NCBI GenBank assembly: GCA_036346225.1
Contig: JARFIW010000884.1
Coordinates: forward strand, 5,194,501 to 5,258,500
DNA length: 64,000 nt
From: Platerodrilus igneus
Lineage: Eukaryota > Arthropoda > Insecta > Coleoptera > Lycidae
Reading direction: 5' to 3'
Shown here: piece after piece, positions 1 to 10,791 of the stretch
How positions within the stretch are numbered: position 1 is the stretch's first letter
How the letters are laid out: each line of letters opens with the position of its first letter
Translations under genes and position numbers: made by a program
Notes under the pieces: model-generated
What the model saw: only the letters and a program-made list of their open reading frames with translations
The model's database searches: none
Told to the model about the DNA's origin: nothing

Positions 1-229
1 ACTAACGATAACAACACCTTACTTTTCAGTGTTGGCATGTTTAACCTCTCTGCCACGATTCCCGGTCCTCCAGGTATGCCTAACGTTTTCAATACAAGCT
101 AAAATTTCCTCTTCAAAGGTGGTTCCTTTTTTTTTTTAGCGAGTAAAAAGTTGCCCATGCTACGACCACTAAGAGGTACATGCTGTGCACTGACATACAT
201 TGAATGTATTTAAATACAAAATGACTGAA

Positions 230-1095
230 TTTTATATTATGGGTGCATCTACTAACTTTTCAACTATTGCTATCACTGAAACTTGATTACATGATAACGA
301 TAATGGTAGTGCCCTCTATACCACTATTTATGTTTTCTGCTCCAATCATGTTTGCTCAACCAAGTTTCTCTATATGGGATGGTGTGCTAGCAGTTTTCAA
401 AATATGAAGCAGTATGCTTAGACTTGGGTAATTATTTTGTAGATTTGTTATCAATCGATATTGTATCACTTAATATTAAGTTTTATGGTAAAGCACTAGT
501 TTTATTTTGCATCTATGTTCTGCTAGGCCTCAGTGCAGGTATGTATACTTCTCTGGAGGAGATATAGCTCCAATACTATTGTTTGTGGTGATTTCAATAT
601 CCAAACTATATTTATCAGCACTCCAAATGTGAAATCTAGTCCTCTACGGGTTCTAAGAAAATTTTAAAAAATTCTATCTACTTCAATATAATGAAATCAT
701 GTTTGAATTTTAAGAGGGCCATTTTCAACTTGTTATATTTGTTGCAATATGTTGATTGGAGTAACCTGTCCATGTTTACCAACATTTTTCTTCCGTGTGA
801 TTACGTATGTGATCAATTACAGTTTATATTTAGTCAGACTTTATATAGAACAAGAAACACAACTTATCTATCGGCCTTGGTTTAATGGATCAATTATTTA
901 CAAGCTTAAAGCAAAAACCAGATTATGGAAGAAGTTTACAAGAGATCATTTGCAACCAACAATGCTACTGGAATTTAATCCATTACATACCAACATTAAA
1001 TCGAAGATTAGACAGCTACGGTTTGGAATGAAGTTATTCATGATGTGTTACCTAGCACACGTTTTCAACGTACCATACAGATTCCTACCTTTATA
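230..1095 (+). pseudogene. CR1/Jockey-group LINE ORF2 fossil (endonuclease and linker)
   Basis: Conceptual translation in shifting frames gives hallmarks of a LINE apurinic-type endonuclease. These are an AITET motif near 270 whose following Trp codon is TGA, a GGVLAV-like motif near 380, and the GDFNI catalytic motif near 583-600. A downstream stretch (880-1000) reads PWFNGSIIYKLKAKTRLWKKF-like, the basic linker between endonuclease and reverse transcriptase in these elements. Stops and frameshifts are frequent, so it is a dead copy. The reverse transcriptase core expected next is absent; Copia sequence begins at about 1096. A LINE C-terminal fragment at 6420-6790 may be the other end of the same element. 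Exact clade is uncertain. Confidence 0.6.
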
Positions 1096-1104
1096 AATTG
1101 AAAG

Positions 1105-1440
1105 GTGCTAACTATTTGTGCTTTTTTATTAATGCATGTGGATGAGTTGATGGTAGTTGCCAAGAAGCATGCAAAAGTTGAATATATTAAACGTACACTT
1201 TCTAAAGATTTTGAAATAAAGGATTTGGAGAAAATTCAGCAATATTTAGGTCTCAACATAAATAAAGATACAAATGAATTTTATCAAATAAGTTGAACCA
1301 GATATATACAGCAAAGTTGGTTTAATGTTTGGCCTATAAGATCTGGGATACAGAATAACTCTGGACTGTAAAGTTATTAAAAATAATGCAAATTACCACA
1401 AGCTAATTGGTTATCTGTGAATACCCAACTTGACATTTCA
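1105..1440 (+). pseudogene. Copia reverse transcriptase C-terminal fragment
   Basis: The reading frame 1105-1296 encodes HVDELMVVAKKHAKVEYIK and then LSKDFEIKDLEKIQQYLGL. This corresponds to the YVDDLLI...LSKKFEMKDLGELKYFLGI block of Ty1/copia reverse transcriptase (RVT_2 family). The catalytic YVDD reads HVDE, so the second Asp is lost. After a stop at 1296 the similarity continues in other frames (NANYHKLIGYL near 1385-1420, matching the YRKLIGSLLYL motif). It is the 5' half of a domain interrupted by the Tigger insertion at 1448. Confidence 0.75.
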
Positions 1441-1835
1441 GCAAGTACAGTATAACTTTAATAGTGTGGACACTCACTAACCTGGACACTCTTGTAATTC
1501 GGATATTTTGTAAAATTTACCTCTGTAGTCTGGACTAAAACAATAAAATACTTATGATTTGCATTTCAACTCTGTTCAGTGAGTTAGTCAGTATACTGCA
1601 TTTACTTCTGTATAATGAGCAAACTTCATTAATTTCTTCAAATGAACTGTAAGATATCAGGGATTGTAGAACTCTTGCTACTTGCTTTAAGACATTTAAA
1701 TTACTTTTATATTATGTACTCCAATAGATTTGTCCGATAAACCTAATAGCCCTTGATTTATTACTGTAACACAATGCACAATAAAAACTAAGAGAAGCGC
1801 CTGGAATTCACATAAATTATTGTCAATATTCTTTT

Positions 1836-3375
1836 AAATCATCATTGGGGGTTCAGTCCTGGAACTGGTTAGACGCGTACCCTCATTGTTTCTTATTCTC
1901 AGCTAACCTACACATTTCCCTAAAATTTCCAGTCTGCATCTTTAACTATCTGCGTGCAATAGTCTGATTTAGGTCTACCTCTACCTCTTTTTTCCTATCT
2001 CTGCTTGTAATATATCCCACACTATTCCCCAAAAATGCCTTAGAACGAATCCTGCTCTTACATTTCTCCTATTTTTTTTGTTTTCCACAGTTGTTTTTAT
2101 TCCCCTACTATTTCTACAACCTCTTTGTTATTAACTTTGTTTGTCCATGCTATCATCATCATGCATCTGAAGCACGAAATTCCAAAAGACCTCTAGTGTT
2201 TTTCTGTCTGCTTCTCCAACTGCCCCTATTTCATAGATGTACTGTGCAGAGCTCCATACACATGCTTTCAACAATTTTCTCCTTGTTTCTATGTTTGTTG
2301 TCTTCAAACATAGCCGCTGCTCTTTCTTGTTAGGTGCAGTTCTGTTCCCCTTCTATTGATTTAGAAATATATACCCTAATTTCCCTGATGTTCAGTGGTA
2401 TGTGAAGGGGGTTAAGCAGTCTGCAGCTACTAAGATCCCCCGACACTTACACATTTGGAGAATTAATAGTTTTCCAATATCCTTTTGCACAATCAACATT
2501 AGTTGAAAATATTTCAAAACAAACACCTGTAGTTGTCTATGATAATCATCAGATTTAAGTGCAATTATTTTTTTCGTTATTAGGTTTTCCGTCTTGAAAC
2601 TGGATGGACGTGTACCTCCACTTATTTCTATTCTGAGCTAGCCTACACAGTTCCCTGAAATTTCCACAGCCTAGATACAGCTCGGTTCCCCTCTGGTGTT
2701 TCCTAATTATTTGCCCTATTTCACCGAGATTCAGTGGTATGTGAAGGGGTTAAGCAGCCTGTGGCTACCAAGATCCCCATCACTTAGACATTTGTTGAAT
2801 TAATAGTTTTCAGGTAAATACTTTTGCACAATTAACATTAATTGAGAATATTGCAAAACCAATACCTGTAGTTGCTTATAATAATCATCAGGTTTAGGTA
2901 CAGTTATTTTTTCATCATTAGGTTTTCTATCTTAGAACTGGTTGGATGCGTACCTACATTGTTTTCTATTCTGAGCTAGCCTGCACATTTCCCTGAAATT
3001 CCCATAGCCTACATCTTTCACTATCGGTGTGCAATAGTCTAACCTAAGTCTATCTCTACCTCTCTTTCTTCCTATCTCTGCTTTTAATATATTCCGCACT
3101 ATTCCCTCATGCCTTAGTATATGACCTATCATCCTATCTCTTCTATTTTTTTTACTGTTTTCCACATATTTCTTTCTTCCCCTACCATTTCTAGTACCTC
3201 TTTGTTCTTAGCTTTGTCTGTCCATGATATCTTCATCATATGTCTGTAGCACCACATTTCACAAGCTTCCTGCCCGCTGCTCCTACTGTCCAGGTTTCAC
3301 AGCTGCATAGTGCTGTGCTCCTCACATATGTTTTAAGCAATCTTTTCCTTGTTTCTAGGTTTATTGTGTTCTTTT
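1836..3375 (-). mobile_element. RTE-like LINE 3' fragment, composite tail
   Basis: Read on the minus strand this begins within the C-terminal coding domain (frame 3165-2932: RRDRMIGHILRHEGIVRN and CRLAQNRKQCRYASNQF). It passes through a 3' UTR, a short repeat of the coding tail, a second UTR copy, and then a second related C-terminal domain (about 2340-1840). The same order is seen on the plus strand at 20000-22033. It is 5'-truncated, as LINE copies usually are, and sits inside the Tigger element. Confidence 0.7.
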
Positions 3376-3719
3376 AAATATGTAAAACTAAATATTCTGG
3401 CTTATAAGATTACTTCCCTGGGTGTGTAGCCAATTTTGCAGAATTTACATACGAACCCTCCTATGTATACTTGATGCAGACTGCCAGAGTTAAATAGAAC
3501 ACAATGGTTGAAGGTCGCTTAGATGAGAGAACAGACAAGAGATGGGAAGTGAAATGAGGGTGGAATCTACCTACTTCTGAAGTAGAAAAACCATTCGATT
3601 AACGTGTAGCGTGTATGTTTCATTCCGCAATAAGTTTTTAAGCTGTCAGGACGTGTATAATAGCCTCTAGCAAAAGAACTCATAAAACACAACTGATCAA
3701 TCTAAAATATTAGATTGTC

Positions 3720-5340
3720 TTGATAAAGAAAAGTATTCTACGAGCTGCTTTGAATTTATGGTGTTCCGAAATCTACAGTTTCCAACAAAGAAAATATGAA
3801 GAGAATAAGAACATGTATTTCAAGGGACAGTCAAGAATATCAATAGATTCACTATTTTATGTGTTTAATTTATCGAATATTATGATTATAGGCAAAAGGC
3901 GATTTATTAGAAGGGCAGAGAATCCCGAAGTTGAAATGGCATTATATAACTTGTTTTTACAACAACGTAGTGCACACGTACCTAGTTCAACCATAATTTT
4001 ACAAATGAAAGCTAAAAAGTTTTATGAACGAATAACAGGTAAAAACGACTTTCTAACTAGTCCAGGGTGGCTAGATAAATTTGAGCAAAGGCTTGGAATA
4101 CATTTTTTAAAGGTTTGCAATGAAAAATTTTCCAGTGATGTTGCCACTGTATCACAATTTCAGGAAAACTGCTCTATATTGTTGAAGAGATGGAATTAAG
4201 CAATGAGCAGGTGTATAATGCTGATGAGTCTGCAATTTATTAGCGAACTTTATCTGACATCACTTGGGTTCATAAGATCAAATATCAAGACCGATTAGCA
4301 TTCATGCCTTGTTGTAATGCAGCGGAATTGCATAAGTTGCCGCATTTAGGCTTAGGAAAGGTGGCAAATCAACACTTTTAAAAATGAAATAAGTTCACTA
4401 CCGGTTGTGTACAAAAGGGACTTGCAAAGGATGGATGACTAGACCACTATTCATTGAATGGTTCGAGACAGGTTTTAAGCCAGAGATTAAGAAATTTTAC
4501 TAGATTTAACAGGTGCCATAAAGCTTTGTAACCTATAGATAATGCTCCATCTTATTCATCTGAGGAAGAAGCTAATATCGATTCAAATTTTAGAATCATG
4601 TTTTTGTTACCTAACTGTACAGCTGTTTGCAGCCAACAGATCATAATTTAATCCAAAATATAAAGGTTGCATATAGAAAGAACCTTCTGAACCATATTAT
4701 TGTCCAAGAAGGTGAAGCCATTAACCACATTAAAAGTTTAAAAAATTCAGTGAATAGTTTTGATATATCTTGGAAGACCATAACTGAGAAAAATATACAA
4801 AAGAGTTGGGTACCATTGTGGTGAAAAATGATGGAAGCAGAAGAATTAGATGATAAAAACATTCCACTCTCAGTGCTTCAAAAGAAACTTTATCCAATAA
4901 ATCAAGAAGATTTGAAAAGAATTACCGAATGCTTACCCGTCATTGATCCAGAAAATAAATTGAACCGCAAAATTATTACTGAATGGACTGTTGGACAAAA
5001 AAACATGATATCGTTTTAACTGAGGAAGAGCTTATAAACGAGGAATTAAAAGCAATTCTTTCGATGCAGAAGAATCGTCTCAATCGTAGGATAGAAAGGA
5101 TGTGGAGAAAGTAAAACATGGAGATGCTATCAACGCGTTTTTATTGGGCATTAGGTAGGCTGAAGAGAACAATCTTACCATGGAAGATATGTTGCTTTTG
5201 AGAAGGCTCAAAGAAAAAGCGATTAATGAAGCTATGTCCATAAGGATTCCAACAAAAATGTATACCTATTTTAAGAGGGTGTAAGATGTTCCAATTATAT
5301 GTACAATACTTCATATTTAAGATTAAATAGGTATTCATGT
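3720..5340 (+). pseudogene. Tigger/jerky-type transposase pseudogene
   Basis: The open part (3720-4199, 159 codons) contains a CENP-B-type helix-turn-helix signature: FLTSPGWLDKFEQRLGIHFL followed by EKFSSDVATV. After a stop at 4197 the DDE domain continues in several frames. Visible are YNADESAIY near 4215 (first Asp), a CCNAAELHKLP-like block near 4310, TRPLFIEWFETGFKPEIKKFY near 4440-4500, a DNAPS-like motif near 4540 (second Asp) and LQPTDHNLIQNIK near 4625-4670 (third acidic site region). Multiple stops make it nonfunctional. The family moves DNA by cut and paste at TA sites. Confidence 0.8.
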
Positions 5341-5460
5341 AAGTATGTACATATTACATACATACATATCTACATAAGTATGCATATACATATATGTATA
5401 TATGCCATTTGTGTTTGACACATGTACCTATGTTATGTGTACAATCATACGTACATACAT
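5336..5460. repeat. Degenerate TACATA/TATA-rich simple repeat
   Basis: The stretch is built of imperfect tacata and tatgta words (for example acatacatacatatctac), inside the right part of the Tigger element after the transposase fossil. No coding potential is seen. Confidence 0.5.
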
Positions 5461-5660
5461 TTTATAAAAAGATTATGGTTTTTCAGGTTTTTGATTACAC
5501 GTTTTCATAATACACTATAATTTTCGCATGCTCCGAGTTATTTTCACATTTATAACAAGTTGCCACCAAAAAAATACAAAGATTAAAACAATCCAGACAC
5601 CTCAGTAGTTCAGACATTTGGCAGACCGATATGTGTCCAGACTATCAAAGTTGTACTGTA

Positions 5661-6215
5661 TATTGATTTGAGCTCAAAACATTAGTCAACCCAATCAGAG
5701 CGATTGGAATGAACTGAAGTATGTAGTATAGTATTTATTGGACACTTCAAGTTTAAAATTCATACTTTGTAATGTAAAGAGAAATTTTTCCTATTTGGTT
5801 TTGCAGATGCCAGTTAGGTACAAATTCTGCTGACCGAAAATCTCTCGGTGATTATGTTTATCTATTTAATGCAGGAGTTGCCAGTTGGATATGCAGAAAA
5901 CAAACACATGTGGCTTTATCAACAATGGAAGCTTAGTTTGTTGCTTCATCTTGTGCACGTCAGGAAGCAATATGGTTAATTCAAGTTTTAAGGGACGTGA
6001 AATGTATAGTGGAAAAACCATTCATTATTTATGTAGATAACCAAAGTTTTAAACTAATTCAGTTGTCAACCCATACAAAACACATCGATACGATATTATT
6101 TTGCACGAGATTGCATATCAAAAGGATGGTACAGTGCAAATACTGTCCAACTGGATCTATATTGACAGATCTACTTACAAAACTACTTTCAATTTAAAAA
6201 CTTTAGAGAAGCGCG
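5661..6215 (+). pseudogene. Copia RNase H fragment
   Basis: Translation shows the Copia RNase H signature in order: an FADAS motif near 5800, a RKSLGDYVYLF segment, ASWICRKQTHVALSTMEA near 5880-5935 (canonical SWSSKKQ-VALSTTEAEY), an IWLI motif, VDNQSFKLI near 6030 (canonical DNQSAI), and THTKHIDT followed by PTGSILTDLLTKLL near 6180. One stop replaces the Glu-Tyr after the STMEA motif. It joins the reverse-transcriptase fragment at 1105-1440 once the Tigger is removed, so it was a single pol gene before that insertion. Confidence 0.8.
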
Positions 6216-6419
6216 TGGTCTTGTTTAAAAGAGGAAGAGTATTGAACAATGCTTTTATACAAGACAAGATTATAGTGTTGTATTAAGTTTACTGTGTGAT
6301 TTTTTAGTAAGCAGCCGTCTATCTATCATTGTATGCTAAAGGTTTAATAAAGTTATCTTTTTATTATTTATAAAGTACCTATAAGTTTCAAACATGTGTT
6401 GTACAGCTCATATTACCAA

Positions 6420-6790
6420 CAACAGCTAGGCCATGCTTTGTCGTTATGGGGTTAGTGTAAGCAGGACCCAATTGAAAAATAATATCTTTAGGCTAGCAGT
6501 CCGATACAACATTCAGCTTCAACAACAGGAACCACTAGCAAATCTGCTTAAGATCTATAAAATCCTAATGCTGCCATCACTGTAAACTTTAGAATCTGTC
6601 GTTGTAATAAGAAAGCACATTGAGGACTTACACAAGAGACCACTGCATAATAATAATACTAGAGCTTAAGCTCTAACTCATACTTAGAAATATTCCATAG
6701 TCTATACTGCAAACAAAGTGTATAATGAACTTAAAGGACAAAATTAGAACACAATACCTTAACAGTAATTGATCTACTTAAATTATTTTT
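6420..6790 (+). pseudogene. LINE ORF2 C-terminal fragment
   Basis: Frame-shifting translation gives QQQEPLANLLKIYKILMLPSL, then a Glu-Ser-Val-Val-Val-Ile-Arg-Lys-His segment and an HNNNTRA motif. It finishes with a YSIVYTANKVYNELKDKI-like segment. These match the region C-terminal to the reverse transcriptase in CR1/Jockey-group elements (LPSLYTFE, HNTR, Y-x-K-x-YN-x-LP motifs). It may be the far end of the LINE at 230-1095, with the Copia insertion between, but the reverse transcriptase core is missing so the link is an inference. Confidence 0.5.
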
Positions 6791-6811
6791 AAAATTATAA
6801 TTGTATAACAG

Positions 6812-6892
6812 ATATATCTAGTTCAGAATGAAAAAGAATGGAATTACGCGTCCAATCAGTTCTAGAATTGAAGACCTAATAATGATAAATAA
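6812..6892 (+). repeat. RTE-like LINE extreme 3' end
   Basis: A short match to the terminal part of the RTE family in this window: a gttcagaatg...aattacgcgtccaatcag block, then a gaagacctaataatgata tail. The full copies end the same way at 21960-22033, 53810-53885 and (minus strand) 36385-36460. Confidence 0.6.
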
Positions 6893-7164
6893 ATATACCT
6901 ATTAGCACGCCTTGATTATTAATTAATTAATATTTTGCGTTCTTGTTTAAACTCATGTTCCTGAACTTACCTTAGTGACTATAAGGCGTATGTCTTCAAA
7001 CCTAACATATAAATAAATAATTATTCGTACTTGCATTTTAAATGTAAAATAAAAATCATGCAATTTTAAGGTTATGTTGGCATATTTATTAAGATACGAG
7101 GTATAGAACTAAAAAAAATTAAGTGTGCTTATTATGATGGTTTTGGTGTTGAAAAAAATTACAA

Positions 7165-7466
7165 AAAGGTTCAGGTCTAACTTTATTGATAAGGCTGTCA
7201 CAATATCACCACTCCCAGGCGCGATCCCACTACTGCTCGACACGGGGACTTTTGGCTGCTGAGTTACCTCCCTGGCCCTTTGCGCCCCTCCTTAGCCAAC
7301 CTGGCCATCTCAGACTTCTCCAGGATGCCCATATTGATGCCGAGCTTAGTGTGGACACCCAGTCAACGTGATAAATATTGCACCAGAACTCCAAATCTCA
7401 AGCCATCCACTGAACCCGACCCCCAAGTAGCTGGGTTACAGGAGTACGCCACGCTCCCAGTCGAAG
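7165..7466 (-). ncRNA. Signal recognition particle RNA (7SL RNA)
   Basis: The minus strand carries the conserved 7SL RNA landmarks in order. The Alu-domain 5' part is GGGAGCGTGGCGTACTCCTG with ACCCAGCTACTTGGG. The helix 6 region is GGGTGTCCACACTAAG, CTCGGCATCAATATGG. Helix 8 runs CAGGTTGGCTAAGGAGGGG through GGGAGGTAACTCAGCAG (GNRA-type loop) to AAAAGTCCCCGTG. The asymmetric-loop block GAGCAGTAGTGGGATCGCGCC completes the S domain. Both S-domain and Alu-domain parts are present, and the ~300-nt size is normal for an animal SRP RNA. T-runs on the minus strand (plus-strand A-runs at 7152-7169) could terminate RNA polymerase III. SRP RNA scaffolds the particle that targets secretory ribosomes to the ER. 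Ends are approximate, and a retrocopy cannot be excluded. Confidence 0.85.
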
Positions 7467-7989
7467 TATGATGTGTGAAACGAAAATATGAGTTACGCTT
7501 TCCATTATAAGGCGAATTAAAATTATTAATTCCTAACAAAGCGTTTGTATGAATTTCAGAAAATTATATACAAAGTATAAAATTATTCGTAACGCATCTA
7601 TAGGTGTGTTTTTTTCGTCGCTACACGGTCTGGTGTAGTGTAGACTTGGTGCATTATGGTGTAGGTTGGGTGTATGATGATATACGAAAATGAAAGAAAC
7701 GGTTATAGTGTAGTAAACACGACGACGTTGAAGACCTAACCTAAATCGAAATATATATATATTAAAGATGGACATAAAAAATATTTTATTTTCCAGTTGC
7801 TCTAGTGATGATGAAAGATATTGAGAATGCCGTGGTCAGTGGTAATTACAAAAGTGAATGCAGCCGAACTACAATATTTAGGTCACATTTTACAGCTTTA
7901 ATATAGAATTTAATCAATGTGTTTATTTGAAGGTTTTGACCAATTGGAGCAATTTACAAACAATTTAAAAAGATGTTCAGGATTCTATT

Positions 7990-9575
7990 CAAAATTATGT
8001 GGAGCATGTGATCCTTAATTATTCACATGTGGAATTTATTAAAATGTTTCGATTGGAAAGAGGTTTGGTTGAGCATTTGTCGCACTTATATGAGAACACT
8101 TTAGAATATGTTACTTTGAAAGGTATGAGAAAAAGCTTGTATACAATGAGTAATCCACATTTTTATTTTGCAGATAATGGTGGTCTGTCCACAATTATTG
8201 CATGGAAACAATTTCTTATTTAATGGTTTGTAGGCCACGAGGCAGAATCATACGAACAAGTAGTCGACAGGTTTAATATTTGTAGAAGTACTGTTTTTTC
8301 TGTAATTACAAGAATAAGTGAATTTCTTTGTAATCATTTTGACCTCGAACTATAAAATTTCTCACAGAAGATAGAAAAATATAAACAAAAGAACATTATT
8401 ATCAACGTAGGTTTTTTCCCGGTATCATTAGTAATAACAACATGTACCTAGTTTCCATCTTATCTTATTGTATTGTTTTGAAATTAAGGTTCACTGGATG
8501 GGACCCACATTTCGAATAGATAGACCAGAAGAAGACCCTGATAGTTATATCAACAGAAACAAATATTTTCTATTCATGCACAGGTGTTTGTAAATGAAGC
8601 ATGTGAATTCTACCACGTTTTTGTTGGATATCCTGGTTCAGTTCATGATGCTCGGGTTTTTCGATCTTCAACATTGTATCAGCAATTACCAGCACTTTGC
8701 CAAAGCAAGGGATTAATTACTAGCATTTTAAGATTATGTAATTTAATATTTTAGATGGTGAATACATATTAAGAGACAGTGCATATCCCTGTTTAAATAT
8801 ACATTACTGACTCCAGTTCTTCACTGTAGAACTCGATTCCTGTTATTATAAAAAATTCTACAACAATCTCTAAGTTCCGACAAACGTATCGGAAGTATCT
8901 ACTATCGCAACAGTAGTTACATTTAGGATGCATGGGTTTTGACATCACTTTATGATTACTTAATGTTATATGACTGAGTGTTTTTGTTCTATGTTGTGTA
9001 TGTATGAGCATGGATGCGAGTACGCATGCGTGTGTATGGCAAAGGTATATTTATTTATTTATTTAACACTGTAAAAATGCTTAGTTTTATTTTTAATATT
9101 TTCTTCTTTCTTTTTACTTAGTTATTTTTCTGTCAATTTTGAAGTAATCTCTAGTTAGTTGTAAGAGTGGACTTCATAGTCCGAATCTCGCTAGAGTTAC
9201 TTCTGTAGTTAATAGTTATTTGTATAAATGCTATTTAAATAATAAAGATATATAATACTCTCACCGTGATGTGGGGAACTTAACACGGGCCCAAAGAAAT
9301 TATAATTATATTCACAGTCGATGTAGAGTGAAACGTGAATATGGGCATTGGCAAAGTAAAACAAAAATTTCGTTCTTTGTACCACTTAAAATTGAAGACG
9401 TACATCCGAATATTGAAATTGATCTATTCGCACTTTGTTCTTTGTAATCTTGCCAGTACAAACGATTATCAACACTTTGAGCCTCCACTTCCAAATGAAG
9501 AATGGCAACAACCTGACCCATTAGCAGTTGCATTTCCACCTGAAGAAGATGATGAACTTGTAAGAAGAGACTAAT
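7990..9575 (+). pseudogene. Harbinger (HARBI1-like) transposase pseudogene
   Basis: An N-terminal piece (7999-8223) reads EFIKMFRLERGLVEHLSHLY, followed by ESYEQVVDRFNICRSTVF near 8240-8290, the helix-turn-helix region. The catalytic domain shows LDGTHI at 8494-8511 (first Asp), RPEEDPDSYINRNKYF near 8525-8575, FVGYPGSVHDARVF near 8620-8665 (second Asp) and RDSAYP near 8775. The C-terminal helix region continues at 9330-9400 (GKVKQKFRSL) and ends in an acidic tail. About 250 bp near 9040-9300 does not fit and may be an insertion. Frameshifts and stops show it is dead. Confidence 0.75.
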
Positions 9576-9774
9576 GAAAATGGCTTTGCGTTAAGGGATG
9601 AAATTTGTCGGCAGTTAAGTCAAAGGATGAATATTTAAATATGAACTAGCTAATTAAGTAGTACAATGATGAATATGTAATTAATAAACTATGGGCAATA
9701 GTCCTTTTATTTATACTAGTAATAATAAGTTCCACCGTATAAAACATTTTAAAGATGGTTTTCTTTAGAACATG

Positions 9775-10480
9775 TTCCGAAAGCTTTTTTCTTTAAATCA
9801 AAAAATTCTTTGTATTTGTGCCGTCTTTCCATCCTTGGTACGTATATTTTGTGTAGAAGCTTCAGGCGGTTCTGAGTAATTTTGTATATTTATTTCCTTT
9901 GACGAGTTTGAACAGAAAGAACTAAATCGACATTCGCTACTAAAACATAACATTTAACTTTGTTATAGCAGGCTTGATGAATACTTAAGTGTTGCAATTT
10001 TTACATTATGTAATGTGCTATTATTAATAATATTTACTCTTTCTTGTAGTCCCACGTTGCTGACAATGGTTGCTACAGGAAAGATTTTTGCTTGTTTTCC
10101 AAAAATAGACATTAATTCCTATAAAATAGAACTAAATAATATAATCTCTGTTACCACATCAACCTACGTTTCAAAAGGAATATGTTTCAGCGTCCATTTT
10201 TTTATTGTTTGCTATTGCATCTTTACACCGCCGTTCTAGTGTCTTCCACAATGGTGTGAATACATAATGCATTTCAGCTAACATTTGTGAAATATAGATC
10301 CGCATTTTTTATTTTGTTTTGAGTTTTGTAGAACGTCCTACTAGAGGTTTGTATTTTTTATAAAAAGAAATTTAAAATTTTCGCATCGCTCCACTTTGTT
10401 TCATGTGCTTTCTATGATGGACTCATTAATTTATAAGCCTACAATAAAGTTCTTATTTACCACTGGTTGGTTATTAACAG
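9775..10480 (-). pseudogene. Harbinger Myb/SANT-like DNA-binding ORF fossil
   Basis: On the minus strand, translation near 10290-10160 gives SQMLAEMHYVFTPLWKTLER, with RCKDAIANNKKMDAE following. This resembles the helix of the Myb/SANT-like (MADF-like) accessory protein of PIF/Harbinger elements, where the pattern is W-K-x-L-E-R-x-x-K-x(4)-N-N-K-K-x-G. Further down (near 9880-9780) comes NRLKLLHKIYVPRMERRHKY. The accessory protein normally helps the transposase bind DNA and enter the nucleus. The frame is broken and the ends are uncertain. Confidence 0.45.
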
Positions 10481-10791
10481 TTTTTAAGTAGGTCTCCATG
10501 TATACCTATAACCAATATCAAATCGCTATAGGTTAGGTATTACAAAAACTAAATAGCGTGATCAACAATAACCTTTGTTTGGAATTATTTACGGCATGCC
10601 ATTATTTACTTATTCCCGCACTTTCGTTATTCTGCACTACACCAAGTACACATCTAAAGGAGGTGTAGTAGTTCTGTTGCAGCTCCACTAGACGAAAAAA
10701 CACAATTGGTGTTACACACCAAGCCAAAACGAACGGTAATTTGCTACACTTATAGCCCATGTGAAGAAAGTGTAGATGAAAAGAACGCACC

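Larger units (their letters stand above)
1448..5658 (+). mobile_element. Tigger/pogo DNA transposon inserted in Copia
   Basis: Terminal inverted repeats of about 24 bp (left CAGTATAACTTTAATAG..., right end complementary with about three mismatches) are flanked by TA at 1446-1447 and 5659-5660, the target duplication of the Tc1/mariner/pogo superfamily. The interior holds a Tigger/jerky-like transposase pseudogene (3720-5340) and a nested minus-strand RTE fragment (1836-3375). Removing 1448-5658 restores a colinear Copia pol. This gives the relative ages: Copia before Tigger before RTE. Confidence 0.85.
1096..6395 (+). mobile_element. Ty1/copia retrotransposon remnant, split by Tigger
   Basis: Two blocks of Copia pol (1105-1440 and 5661-6215) are colinear and are separated only by the Tigger transposon at 1448-5658. 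The coding frame resumes after the TA duplication with the QPNQSDWNELKYVV region that normally lies between the reverse transcriptase and RNase H of Copia. Gag, protease, integrase and most of the reverse transcriptase are missing. A purine-rich run (6227-6239) after the RNase H end looks like a polypurine tract, and a short 3' LTR may follow from about 6240 to 6395, but no 5' LTR is present to confirm it. Confidence 0.7.
7603..10791. mobile_element. PIF/Harbinger DNA transposon (decayed, two genes)
   Basis: The ends are imperfect inverted repeats: left GGTGTGTTTTTTTCGTC then GCTACAC; right, on the other strand, GGTGCGTTCTTTTCATC then TACAC. Several gtgtag/ctacac words are concentrated just inside each end as subterminal repeats. 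The flanking trinucleotides (ATA left, TTA right) are close to the 3-bp TWA target preferred by the superfamily but not identical. Inside lie a plus-strand DDE transposase fossil and a minus-strand Myb/SANT-like ORF fossil, the usual two-gene arrangement. Size (3.2 kb) is typical. Confidence 0.75.

Noticed and set aside
7186..7471. Two plus-strand ORFs over the 7SL locus
   Set aside because: They are the antisense of a structured RNA; the GC-richer composition of the SRP RNA keeps frames open by chance.
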